Of a DNA stretch of 64,000 nucleotides, positions 9,480-17,866 are shown piece by piece. The notes beneath the pieces are model-generated. The model saw nothing but the letters and a program-made list of their open reading frames with translations. It was not told the DNA's origin and did not search any database. The stretch comes from CAZHON01 sp964534565 (GTDB taxonomy: Bacteria > Patescibacteriota > Gracilibacteria > Peribacterales > Peribacteraceae), in contig CAZHON010000001.1 of assembly GCA_964534565.1 (NCBI GenBank), positions 620,001-684,000 on the forward strand, given 5' to 3'. Positions within the stretch are counted from its first letter, which is position 1. Every line of letters starts with the position of its first letter. Position numbers and translations under genes: made by a program.

Positions 9480-10172
9480 ATGCACCCCCAGGCTCGCCTA
9501 CTGTGCAGCGTCATGGGAGCCGTCTTTCTTTGTGCATGCGAACAAAGCACTCCACCGGACGCCCCACTGAGTGACTCGGGAGCGATGATGCAATCATCTT
9601 CGTCAGTGTCTTCTTTACCGGACACACAGCCGGAGTGGACAACGTTTCTAGCAGATCCGCGCATTGATTTCCGCACCCTCGGCAACACTGATGAATTGTG
9701 CGGATTGTCTCAAGAAGAATTGAATAGCAACAAAACACCTGCGGCAACGATGACCGTTCCGGTCACATGGAAAGAGGCCGGGGTTGCATTGCATGTTCCC
9801 TGGAATCCCGCCTGGGGAACCGATCATTACAAAGATGCGCCGTGGTGGTTGAGCGATGAAATGACTGCACGATTTGGACAATTTGAACGGACGATTGAAG
9901 CGTGTGACAGCCTTTCTCCCTCTTGGTACACCTACATCAATGCTTCAACGCTCGGGCAGGCTGCACAGACTCTTTCAAATGCGGGAGTAAGCGGTACAAG
10001 GTCGACAGTAGGGACAAGGAACGTCTTGGAATACGCAAGCGACGGAATGGGAGGACTGACAAAAAATATTCTTGTTGAGATACCGTTTGGAACGATGACA
10101 TTCATTGGTAAAACAGATGAAGATATCGCGCTCTTCAAAAAAATGATCGAGAGCATGAAGCCCCTGCCGTGA
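9480..10172 (+). CDS. Putative lipoprotein of unknown function
   Basis: 230 residues from the ATG at 9480, one base after the nusG stop, so probably cotranscribed and coupled. The N-terminus has a basic residue, a hydrophobic stretch and a lipobox-like LCAC, with Cys about residue 20 as lipidation site, then a Ser/Pro-rich spacer (SSSSVSSLPDTQPEW) typical of surface lipoproteins. The mature part is globular with several Trp residues. I do not recognise the family. Lgt and signal peptidase I are in the window; a signal peptidase II is not. Confidence 0.7.
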   Translation: MHPQARLLCSVMGAVFLCACEQSTPPDAPLSDSGAMMQSSSSVSSLPDTQPEWTTFLADPRIDFRTLGNTDELCGLSQEELNSNKTPAATMTVPVTWKEAGVALHVPWNPAWGTDHYKDAPWWLSDEMTARFGQFERTIEACDSLSPSWYTYINASTLGQAAQTLSNAGVSGTRSTVGTRNVLEYASDGMGGLTKNILVEIPFGTMTFIGKTDEDIALFKKMIESMKPLP

Positions 10173-10175
10173 TCG

Positions 10176-11507
10176 CTATCTTGCGTTCGCCGCTTTTCGC
10201 ACACGCCTTGGAAGGAATGATGCCAATCCGACGAAGGAAAGGCTTTGTCCTGCGAAGAATCCAAGGGGAATGGCGTTGATGCCGAATCGCGGAGCGAGTG
10301 TCCATGCGACAACGATGGCGAGTACTCCGTTCAAGACACTGAAAACAGCGGGAGTAGTTGTACTGTGCAGTGCGTAGTACGCGCGAAGGTAGAGATGGTT
10401 GAGGCTTTCGAACGGAATACTGAATGCGTAGAAGAGCAAACTCATCGCAAACAATGCGTGCACGCGCTCCAGGTGCATCAACCATTCGGCAATCGGTGTG
10501 CAGACCACAAGAACAATGGATGCAGGGACCGTCAGCAGAACCGTCCACAACACTCCTTTCTTAATGTAGAGCCAGAAACGGGAATGATCCCTCAGGGCGG
10601 CGGCCTCACTTAAATGCGCGAATGCAGATTGGGCGAGTGCAATGCCGATCACACCGACAATGAAGGATTCGAAGTTGCGAGCATTGCTGTTGATCGTCAC
10701 AGATCCCGCCGGCAAACGTGATGCAACCGTATCGAACAGAAGCAGCTGTGCCTGCAAAGCGGCAAGCGCCAACATACGCGGAATCATCAGCCACCCCATC
10801 TTTGTAATGTCTTTGTGCCACACGGAAACCTTTGGGTGGAACCCTGCCACCATCGCTCCGATAAGCCTCAAAACAACGTAGAGAATGGCACCAATGAGCG
10901 TTCCGAGCATCGGACCCATCTGTCCGTAGAGAGGAGTCAGCCAGAGGGTTCCTGCGATCGTTCCTCCTGTGTAGAGGATCGGCGTGATTCCATAGATCCA
11001 GTAGCGCTTTCGAACATTGAGATACTGACCCAATGCATTTCCAAAGACGAAGAGGAAGTTTGTAATGAGTGCGAGTCGACCGAAGAGAATGTAGAGATCG
11101 AGCGACGGACCCTGGAATCCGGTGAGCATCGGGGCAATCATGGGGAAAATCAGCGCGAGAACGAGCGCAAGAATTCCGAATAATACGGAACCAAGTCCCA
11201 TGACGGCTGAAAGCAGATCCGACGCCTCCTTCTTTTCCCCAGCCGCCGTGTGTTTGGCGAGCAGAGGAAGTAACACTGTCGAAATTCCTGACATGATCGC
11301 GATCTGAAACAGAAGATCACTGGGGCGGAACGACGCGATATAGACATCGACCGTATCGAGGCCCGGAAACGTCTGATTGAGCAATCGATCGCGCAAAAGC
11401 CCCATAATAGAAGCGCCTGCCTGCGTTACCGCCAAAACGGCTGCTCCACCTAACAGGCGGTGCTGGCCAAAAGTTTCGCGGAGACGATGCAACATCGAGA
11501 AGAGCAT
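10176..11507 (-). CDS. murJ: Lipid II flippase MurJ/MviN family
   Basis: A polytopic protein of about 443 residues from the ATG at 11507 (a TTG start at 11558 would give 460). It has the MviN/MurJ hallmark of an early GLLRDRLLNQTF segment followed by SFRPSDLLFQIAIMSGISTVLLPLL and some 12-14 hydrophobic segments. It flips the lipid-linked peptidoglycan precursor across the membrane. The start is chosen because TACATC lies 7 nt upstream, as at other heads of units here. It is divergent from the SLH gene and convergent with the lipoprotein gene (3 nt between stops). Confidence 0.88.
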   Translation of the reverse strand: MLFSMLHRLRETFGQHRLLGGAAVLAVTQAGASIMGLLRDRLLNQTFPGLDTVDVYIASFRPSDLLFQIAIMSGISTVLLPLLAKHTAAGEKKEASDLLSAVMGLGSVLFGILALVLALIFPMIAPMLTGFQGPSLDLYILFGRLALITNFLFVFGNALGQYLNVRKRYWIYGITPILYTGGTIAGTLWLTPLYGQMGPMLGTLIGAILYVVLRLIGAMVAGFHPKVSVWHKDITKMGWLMIPRMLALAALQAQLLLFDTVASRLPAGSVTINSNARNFESFIVGVIGIALAQSAFAHLSEAAALRDHSRFWLYIKKGVLWTVLLTVPASIVLVVCTPIAEWLMHLERVHALFAMSLLFYAFSIPFESLNHLYLRAYYALHSTTTPAVFSVLNGVLAIVVAWTLAPRFGINAIPLGFFAGQSLSFVGLASFLPRRVRKAANAR

Positions 11508-11584
11508 AGACGAGGATGTACAGATTACACAACACTCTCCACCGCTAAGTCTAGCCAAAAAAACCTACACGCCGCAGATCGAGG

Positions 11585-11590
11585 TAGAAT
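11585..11590 (+). promoter_or_regulatory. -10 element of the SLH gene
   Basis: TAGAAT at 11585-11590, 25 nt before the ATG at 11616. Unlike many neighbours this leaves a short leader, which is C/T-rich with no Shine-Dalgarno. Confidence 0.5.
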
Positions 11591-11615
11591 AGAAACCTCA
11601 CTCCCCACTTTTCGT

Positions 11616-13001
11616 ATGAAACGACGCTCTCTCGCTGCAAGTCTTCTATTCGCAAGCGCAGTACCGATGGCGGTGTTCGCTGCAAGCGGAGACACACTCA
11701 GCTCTTCGTCGTCATCTGTCACAGGGGAATCCTCTGCGTCTTCCATTGCTCCAGGAATCGGTTCCATCAACGTGGTGCAAGAGCCCGCAAACGGACTGAC
11801 CGGGTCGTGGACACTTCTTGGACCGAATAACGTTGAACACAAAGGCTCCGATCTCACACAAACAATTCCCGACCTCTCCAGCGGTCGCTACACATTCTTC
11901 GTGAATCCCCCGAGTGGCGCGACTGCAACCGTTCGCATCTATGAAAATGATGTGCAACAGAAATTAGTCCCCTCTCCTCAAGCAAGCTTCAACCTCGAAC
12001 CGACAAAGAACATTCGCCTCTCCGTGCACTTTCAATTCACAAAACTGGGAAGCATCGCCGTCACGAGTGACCCTCTCGGCATTGAGTTTGAAATGCAGGG
12101 ACCAAACAACATGGTCTTCAGAGGACAAACTCCCGAGTCATTCGAAGGACAACCAGAAGGACAATATAAAGTGCAGTACTTCCCACCTAGTGGCTGTGGC
12201 AAGCCACCGGCAAAGGGTGACGTTCTCGTCACTTCCGGACGTATTTCCTTCACGACCACCTTCTCCTGCAAGGCGGCAGACGCTCTCAGAGAAGCTCAGT
12301 TAAAGGGACTCTCTTCCTCTTCCCGCGCAGCAGGTTCCTCTTCTTCCGTTGCAGGCAGCACCAATAGCACCTTCGTCACATTGGTCGAAAACGGACAAAC
12401 GGTGATTCTCAACGATGTCGCACGGAGTGATTGGTATGGTCCTGCGATCGAAGCGGTGACTAAAGCGGGGTTCATGAGTGGATACCGCGATGCCAAGGGT
12501 CAACTGACCGGACAATTCGGCCCGGCAAAGAATGTCACTGTCGCAGAGCTTGCAGCTGTGGCACACAAGGTCGCAAATCTTCCAGAGATTCCGACAAAGA
12601 ACCCTCCCTTCAACCCAAAGGCGAAGAAAGGATGGTTCAGTAACGTCATCAACTCTGCCGAACAACGCGGATGGACAATCTACTTCGACGCGAAGATCGA
12701 TCCGAACAAGGCAGCCTCCCGCGGCGAAGTGCTTGTCACATTGATGCAGGCAATGAACATGCCGATCGATTGGCCAACCGGTTCCGTCTTTGCCGATGTG
12801 AACTTCCGCACTCCGTACGCAGGTGCAGTCGAAACCGCGAAAAAGCTTGGGATCGTATCGGGCAAAACAGGACCCGACGGTCTCTTGAAATTCGGCGCAT
12901 GGGACCCAATTAATCGTGCAGAGTTCGCCAAAATCATCACAGCGATACAGGAGTACTCCGGCAGCTCTTCTTCCAAGAAGAGCAGTGCGAGCTCAAAGTA
13001 A
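11616..13001 (+). CDS. Exported protein with three C-terminal SLH domains
   Basis: 461 residues from the ATG at 11616. Signal peptide MKRRSLAASLLFASAV...AVFA with cleavage near residue 22, a Ser-rich stretch, two beta-sandwich-like repeats (about 40-215), a second Ser-rich linker, then three S-layer homology units: about 265-320 (NDVARSDWYGPAIEAVTKAGFMSGYRD), 325-385 and 388-445 (FADVNFRTPYAGAVETAKKLGIVSG). Three SLH units are the canonical wall-binding set; they normally bind pyruvylated secondary wall polymer, and a CsaB-type gene lies about 5 kb away. This is probably a wall-anchored structural or S-layer-like protein; the N-terminal ligand is unknown. It ends 2 nt from the murC stop (convergent). 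Confidence 0.85.
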   Translation: MKRRSLAASLLFASAVPMAVFAASGDTLSSSSSSVTGESSASSIAPGIGSINVVQEPANGLTGSWTLLGPNNVEHKGSDLTQTIPDLSSGRYTFFVNPPSGATATVRIYENDVQQKLVPSPQASFNLEPTKNIRLSVHFQFTKLGSIAVTSDPLGIEFEMQGPNNMVFRGQTPESFEGQPEGQYKVQYFPPSGCGKPPAKGDVLVTSGRISFTTTFSCKAADALREAQLKGLSSSSRAAGSSSSVAGSTNSTFVTLVENGQTVILNDVARSDWYGPAIEAVTKAGFMSGYRDAKGQLTGQFGPAKNVTVAELAAVAHKVANLPEIPTKNPPFNPKAKKGWFSNVINSAEQRGWTIYFDAKIDPNKAASRGEVLVTLMQAMNMPIDWPTGSVFADVNFRTPYAGAVETAKKLGIVSGKTGPDGLLKFGAWDPINRAEFAKIITAIQEYSGSSSSKKSSASSK

Positions 13002-13003
13002 TC

Positions 13004-14281
13004 TCACTGAGAGAGCACTCGCTGTGCAAATCCTTGAATGGATCCCGCACCCATGCAGACGAGCACATCACCGGGTGCAAGCATGGAACGCACCAACGTG
13101 AGCGTTTGATCTAACGTTCCCGATGGGCGGGCGTCGTTGTGGCTGTGGGCTTCGACATCAATCACGAACATCGGAAGATCGAGTGTTCCATGTTCAATGT
13201 CTTTGCGAGCGACGTAGACATCTGGAAAGAGAACGATATTCGCGTCCTCAAAGGCACTGACAAAATCATCGTAGAACGAAAGTGCGCGATCGTGGGTGTG
13301 GTGTTGGAACACGCACACAATGCGTCGATCAGGATACCGTTCTTTCATGGCAGAGAGCGTCGCATGAATCTCTGCAGGATGATGAGCATAGTCATCGATG
13401 ACCGTCACGCCGTTGGGTAATTCTCCGACCACTTCCATCCGTCTCCATGTCCCCGAAAATCCTTCGAGAGCGTTGCGGACAGACTGTTCTCCCAATCCCA
13501 ATTCCAATGCAGCCGCGATCGCCAAACGTCCGTTCTGCCGCATATGTTCGCCGGGAACCTCCATCGCGGGCGGAGTGAGAAGATCGGCATTGATCACTTT
13601 TTTCCCCGCCTTCTCCACAGTCTCCAGTGCTGCCTTGTCCCCTCCGTGCACAATCACTTGGCCACCTGCAGGCAACAGTTTGAAGAATTCCACGAACGCC
13701 TCTCGATACTCCTCAATTCCTTTATAGGCATCGAAGTGATCTCCATCGATCGTCGTAAGCAACACGAGATCGGGTGAGAGAAAATGGAAGGATCGTCGAT
13801 ACTCGCACGCTTCCACAACAAACACATTACTGTTTCCCCGTCTCCAGTTTCGTCCTCCGAGCTCCTTCATTTTTGTTCCCACAACCACACTGGGGTCTTT
13901 TCCTTCCTCAATAAGAATACGACTGAGCATTGCGGTCGTCGATGATTTTCCGTGCGTGCCGCACACCGCAATAACAAAAAAATCTTTCGTCAGTTCGCCC
14001 AGCGCGTGGAAGTAGGAAATGCTTCGGATATTCAACTCGCGCGCTTTTTTTCTTTCGGGGGCGTCCTCCGGGACGGCCTCGGAATACACGAACAAATCCA
14101 TTCCCTCCTGTACCCCCGAACCATCTTGGTTGAGAACGATCGAAATTCCCTGACTTCGCAAATCATCAAGCAAGGGACTGTCGCTGCGGTCGCTGCCGGT
14201 GACGGAATGACCCGCTGCGTTTTGGACTGCGGCATACGCCGAGAGTCCGATACCGCCGATACCACTACAGTAAATCTTCAT
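13004..14281 (-). CDS. murC: UDP-N-acetylmuramate--L-alanine ligase
   Basis: It adds L-Ala to UDP-MurNAc, the first stem-peptide step of peptidoglycan synthesis. At 425 residues it is slightly short for MurC (about 460). Motifs: nucleotide-sugar fold GIGGIG (7-12), Mur ligase P-loop GTHGKSSTTAM (108-118), the conserved EACEY Glu, and a central-domain DDYAHHPAEI in the ligase C-terminal part. It is alone on the minus strand between the SLH gene and the FtsB-like gene. With the MurE-type ligase and MurJ it indicates real peptidoglycan synthesis. Confidence 0.95.
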   Translation of the reverse strand: MKIYCSGIGGIGLSAYAAVQNAAGHSVTGSDRSDSPLLDDLRSQGISIVLNQDGSGVQEGMDLFVYSEAVPEDAPERKKARELNIRSISYFHALGELTKDFFVIAVCGTHGKSSTTAMLSRILIEEGKDPSVVVGTKMKELGGRNWRRGNSNVFVVEACEYRRSFHFLSPDLVLLTTIDGDHFDAYKGIEEYREAFVEFFKLLPAGGQVIVHGGDKAALETVEKAGKKVINADLLTPPAMEVPGEHMRQNGRLAIAAALELGLGEQSVRNALEGFSGTWRRMEVVGELPNGVTVIDDYAHHPAEIHATLSAMKERYPDRRIVCVFQHHTHDRALSFYDDFVSAFEDANIVLFPDVYVARKDIEHGTLDLPMFVIDVEAHSHNDARPSGTLDQTLTLVRSMLAPGDVLVCMGAGSIQGFAQRVLSQ

Positions 14282-14327
14282 AGGGAAGTGACAATTTTAG
14301 AGGAGAACGTGTACCCTTGCGACCTGC

Positions 14328-14777
14328 ATGAGATTTCGCCCGGACATTGAACCAATCAGCAAGCAGCTTACGATCGTCGTGGGCCTGACCGTCGTGGGCT
14401 TCATGGCGTTCGGACTTGCGCTGTCATTCTACAGGAACATCCTCTTTGAACAGACCCTAACTGAGCTTGCCGTCCAGAACGAAAAAATCGCGAAGGATAT
14501 TGAGAAGGGGTACCAAGATTTGGAGTACTACGCATCCAATCAATATAAGGATAAATACGCGAAAGAAAACCTACGTCGCATTAACCCGGGAGAGAAGGTT
14601 CTCATGATTACCGAATTACCCCCTCCCATTGTCCCAACGCCCGAAATGACCGCCCAAGAGCAAGAGCGCCAGGAGGCCGCCTACCAAGAACTTCTTCGCC
14701 AAATGCCGGTCTTGGACCAGTGGAAGCTCTACCTCTTCAATCGTGAAAAAGTGGAGGATCTGAAGAAGGGTCTGTGA
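14328..14777 (+). CDS. FtsB/DivIC-like septum formation protein
   Basis: 149 residues: a short cytoplasmic tail, one transmembrane helix (about 15-35), a coiled coil (40-75, LTELAVQNEKIAKDIEKGYQDLEYY) and the family-type KYAKENLRRINPGEKVLMI, which corresponds to the 'ARE-LGLVKPGE' motif of FtsB/DivIC. A Pro-rich stretch and a charged tail follow. It is expected to join the divisome outside the membrane. It is longer at the C-terminus than E. coli FtsB. Symbol left empty because FtsB, FtsL and DivIC cannot be separated here. Confidence 0.75.
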   Translation: MRFRPDIEPISKQLTIVVGLTVVGFMAFGLALSFYRNILFEQTLTELAVQNEKIAKDIEKGYQDLEYYASNQYKDKYAKENLRRINPGEKVLMITELPPPIVPTPEMTAQEQERQEAAYQELLRQMPVLDQWKLYLFNREKVEDLKKGL

Positions 14778-14839
14778 GAGATCGCCGAGCTTTGCCTTGC
14801 CATAGGCCATTTTGTCGTCCAGAATGCCGCGCACAACGT

Positions 14840-14916
14840 CGCGGGGTAGAGCAGCCCGGTAGCTCGCAAGGCTCATAACCTTGAGGTCGTAGGTTCAAAT
14901 CCTACCCCCGCAACCA
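14840..14916 (+). tRNA. Initiator tRNA-fMet (CAU)
   Basis: 77 nt with encoded CCA (14914-14916) and anticodon CAT at 14874-14876. A C1:A72 mismatch (14840 and 14912) and the D-arm sequence AGAGCAGCCCGGTAGCTCG mark the initiator. The anticodon stem is CAAGG/CCTTG, so the position 29:41 pair is A:U instead of the first of three G:C pairs seen in E. coli. It lies 58 nt upstream of rpmA. Confidence 0.96.
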
Positions 14917-14937
14917 AATTCTTCGGTAAAAAAGCTA

Positions 14938-14965
14938 TTGCAACCGAAAAAAAGCTCAGTAAACT
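14938..14965 (+). promoter_or_regulatory. rpmA promoter
   Basis: TTGCAA (14938-14943), 16-bp spacer, TAAACT (14960-14965), then 9 nt to the ATG at 14975. It is one of the best two-part promoters in the window. Confidence 0.6.
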
Positions 14966-14974
14966 ACCTCCGCT

Positions 14975-15259
14975 ATGGCACACAAGAAAGCCGGTGGGCT
15001 TACCAGTAACGGCCGAGACAGTAATGCGAAACGCCGCGGCGTAAAGCGCTTCGGTGGGCAGGTCGTGAACGCAGGAGAAGTACTCATCCGCCAGAAGGGA
15101 ACATGGTTCAAGGCCGGTGTGAACACATACGAATCCAAGGATTGGACAATTCACGCAGCCGTCGCAGGTCAGGTGAAGTTCAGCAAGCGCAAGATGTCCC
15201 AGTTCACAGGTCACCAGAAGACCTACACTGTGGTGCACATCGAACCTGTAAAGGCGTAA
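14975..15259 (+). CDS. rpmA: 50S ribosomal protein bL27
   Basis: 94 residues beginning MAHKKAGGLTSNGRDSNAKR, the conserved bL27 N-terminus that reaches the peptidyl-transferase centre, followed by GVKRFGGQ and the beta-barrel with KGTWFKAGVN. There is no N-terminal cleavable extension of the Firmicutes type. rplU (bL21), its usual partner, is not adjacent; tRNA-fMet is upstream. Confidence 0.97.
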   Translation: MAHKKAGGLTSNGRDSNAKRRGVKRFGGQVVNAGEVLIRQKGTWFKAGVNTYESKDWTIHAAVAGQVKFSKRKMSQFTGHQKTYTVVHIEPVKA

Positions 15260-15309
15260 GCACAAAAGGAGACGCGATGATTTTGAATACCGATTTTTAT
15301 TTGCTCAGG

Positions 15310-15321
15310 TAAACTTTCTCC
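15310..15321 (+). promoter_or_regulatory. Leaderless-type -10 of the 15322 gene
   Basis: TAAACT (15310-15315) followed by exactly 6 nt and the ATG at 15322. Confidence 0.5.
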
Positions 15322-16008
15322 ATGTTCGACGAATTTGGTTCAGAGTCGTTTGCGCCATCGGAAGATGGCGGCCAGGCAAGTGAAGGATTGAGCGAAGCGG
15401 CAAAGGCTCGTTTTGCAGGACAGGCAGCAGGTGCGGCCCAAGTGCGCGCCCAAGCACAGAAAGCAAAGAAGCGTGATGATTCTGTCGCAAATGCGATCAT
15501 CGCCTTTCTCACCGATAAGCAGAAGCAACACCTCGCGACTCTCATCGCTCGCATTGTGGAGCGTGATTGTCCGTCTCCCTTCCTTCTCGCAATTCTGTCA
15601 CTCATTAACCCGACCTGTCTCAAGACCTACGACGAGTACGCACGCGAGAACCAAGCACCAACGAGTGACGAAACGATGCCTGCCCTCCAACTCCCGCACC
15701 TTTCTCAGGAACGAGCAACGGAGCTGGCCGAATGGACGATTCGTGTGTCACAAGCGCTCGCAATGGATCCCGAGCGCATCATCCGTTCATTGCTCCAAGA
15801 CGACCAGAACTTTGACCCGACATTGCTCCAACTGATGACGTTCGTGATGGAAGAATTCCTCCACATGCATGCAAAGGACGCTCCGTACGAAAAACTGCAA
15901 CCGGTCGCCGCGATGATTTTGCAGTCTCTCTTCGAGCCACACATGGGAAATCTCGAGCTCACGCAGATTGAGAGTGAAGAATCAGAGGAAGATACGATTC
16001 GCGAGTAA
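15322..16008 (+). CDS. Unknown cytoplasmic alpha-helical protein
   Basis: 228 residues with no signal or membrane segment. The N-terminal 65 residues are Ala/Gln/Lys-rich (AGQAAGAAQVRAQAQKAKKR), probably flexible or coiled. The rest is predicted helical with a repeated pattern around ATLIARIVERDCPSPFLLAILSLI and LQLMTFVMEEFLHMHAKDAP, ending in an acidic tail (ESEESEED). I do not recognise the family; it may be lineage-specific. It has its own -10 element 6 nt before the start and converges on lepA, with 1 nt between stops. Confidence 0.75.
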   Translation: MFDEFGSESFAPSEDGGQASEGLSEAAKARFAGQAAGAAQVRAQAQKAKKRDDSVANAIIAFLTDKQKQHLATLIARIVERDCPSPFLLAILSLINPTCLKTYDEYARENQAPTSDETMPALQLPHLSQERATELAEWTIRVSQALAMDPERIIRSLLQDDQNFDPTLLQLMTFVMEEFLHMHAKDAPYEKLQPVAAMILQSLFEPHMGNLELTQIESEESEEDTIRE

Positions 16009-16009
16009 T

Positions 16010-17824
16010 TTATCTCTGGAGAACACTCAAGAATGCCTCCTGGGTCAGAGTCACCTTTCCCATCTGTTTCATACGTTTCTTTCCCTTCTTTTGCTTATCG
16101 AGGAGCTTATTTTTACGTGTCACGTCTCCTCCGTACAAATACCCCGTCACATCCTTTCGCATCGCACCAATCGTCTCACGGGCAACCACTTTGGAACCGA
16201 TCGCTGCTTGAATGGGGATTTCAAACTGCGCCTTGGGAATGACTTCTTTCAATTTTTTACACACAACGGCACCGACATCATGCGCTTCACTGCGGTGCAC
16301 AATCGTGGAGAGGGCATCGGCAGGATCTCCCAGGAGGAGGATCTGCAATTTCACCAAATCTCCGGAACGGTACCCAAGCGGCTCGTAACTCATGGAACCG
16401 TACCCTTCGGTCCCCGACTTCAACTTATCGAAGAAGTCCAAGACGATTGCAGCGAGCGGCATTTCAAAGGTCTGAAGCACGCGTTCGGTATCGAGGTATT
16501 CCATCGTTTTATAAATTCCGCGGCGCTTTTGGGTAAGATCCATCACCAGCCCCACATCGATCGCACGGCTGACAACCTCGAGGAGTACCCATGGCTCACG
16601 CACTTCTTCAATCACGACGGGATCCGGGAAATCAGCCGGGTTGCTGATGCGGGCGACCGTCGGCTCGCCTTCTTTGATTAGGGATGCACGAACGTATTCT
16701 CCAATATTCCGGGCAGACAATTTCACCTCAAAAAGCACACTTGGGGCCGTAATAATGAGATCACAGTCATATTCGCGCTCCAGGCGCTCTTGGATGATAT
16801 CCATGTGCAAGAGACCCAAGAACCCGCAGCGGAACCCGTTTCCCAGTGCGGCATTCTGCTCCGGTTCCATGGTGAGGGCGGCGTCATTCATCGACAGCTT
16901 TTCGAGTGCATCGCGAAGGTCCGGGTATTCATCTGCTTCGGAGGGATACAGTCCCGCAAACACCATCGGCTGCACCTGTTTGTACCCGGGCAACATCGCA
17001 AGGTCGGGTGATGAACCGATCGTGTCTCCCACACGAACTTGGCGAACGTCTTTCAGTCCGGTGACGACGTAACCAATCTGTCCTTCATGCAGCTCCTTGT
17101 CCGAAATATATTTCGGTGCGAAGAACCCCACATCCTGCACTTCGCACGGCGTCTTCGTTCCGAGGAAATGAATCTTCTGTCCTTTCTTGAGGACTCCATC
17201 AATCACACGAACGTACGCAACGGCACCACGGTAACTGTCCATCACTGCATCGAAGATCAGCGCTCGAGCCGATCCCCCACTCACACCCGGAGTTGGAGGT
17301 GGAATTCGCTCAATAACCGCATCCAGAAGCTCCGGAACTCCCCTGCCCTCCTTGGCGGAAATCATCAAAATATCCTCTTTTTTGCACCCGATCAGCTTCA
17401 TGACCTCTTCACTGATTCTCTCCGGATCGGCAGCCGGAAGATCGATTTTATTGAGCACCGGGATGATGGTGAGATTGTGTTCGAGTGCCATCGTGAGCAC
17501 GGCGATCGTCTGAGCCTGCACTCCTTGCGACGCATCGACGAGCAACACGGCACCTTCGCAGGCAGCGAGCGAGCGACTGACTTCGTAACGGAAATCGGTA
17601 TGACCAGGTGTATCGATGAGGTTCAACTCCACTCCCTTATAGTTCATGCGCACCGGAGTGAGTTTAATGGTGATTCCGCGTTCGCGCTCCAAATCGAGCA
17701 TGTCGAGAGTTTGTGCCTTCATTTCACGCTTCTGCAACGTTCCCGTGATTTCGAGCATGCGATCACTGAGGGTCGATTTTCCGTGATCGATATGCGCAAT
17801 GATGCAGAAGTTACGAATATCCAT
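16010..17824 (-). CDS. lepA: Elongation factor 4 (LepA)
   Basis: Ribosome-binding translational GTPase implicated in back-translocation or initiation fitness. G1 AHIDHGKST, G3 DTPGH and G4 NKID are intact, followed by the LepA-specific order of domains and a basic C-terminus (GGDVTRKNKLLDKQKKGKKRMKQ) that reaches into the ribosome. About 604 residues from the ATG at 17824 (MDIRNFCII, the common family start); an ATG four codons upstream (17836) is also possible. It is followed by a convergent unknown gene; the csaB gene lies upstream on the same strand. Confidence 0.96.
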   Translation of the reverse strand: MDIRNFCIIAHIDHGKSTLSDRMLEITGTLQKREMKAQTLDMLDLERERGITIKLTPVRMNYKGVELNLIDTPGHTDFRYEVSRSLAACEGAVLLVDASQGVQAQTIAVLTMALEHNLTIIPVLNKIDLPAADPERISEEVMKLIGCKKEDILMISAKEGRGVPELLDAVIERIPPPTPGVSGGSARALIFDAVMDSYRGAVAYVRVIDGVLKKGQKIHFLGTKTPCEVQDVGFFAPKYISDKELHEGQIGYVVTGLKDVRQVRVGDTIGSSPDLAMLPGYKQVQPMVFAGLYPSEADEYPDLRDALEKLSMNDAALTMEPEQNAALGNGFRCGFLGLLHMDIIQERLEREYDCDLIITAPSVLFEVKLSARNIGEYVRASLIKEGEPTVARISNPADFPDPVVIEEVREPWVLLEVVSRAIDVGLVMDLTQKRRGIYKTMEYLDTERVLQTFEMPLAAIVLDFFDKLKSGTEGYGSMSYEPLGYRSGDLVKLQILLLGDPADALSTIVHRSEAHDVGAVVCKKLKEVIPKAQFEIPIQAAIGSKVVARETIGAMRKDVTGYLYGGDVTRKNKLLDKQKKGKKRMKQMGKVTLTQEAFLSVLQR

Positions 17825-17866
17825 GGGCGCGCACATGGTAGCTGCTAAAACACCCTCTCTCCAGCA

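Noticed and set aside
15277..15312. A 12-codon frame with an AAAGGAG-like site between rpmA and the 15322 gene
   Set aside because: Could be a leader peptide, but the stop coincides with the -10 hexamer of the next gene and nothing else supports translation.
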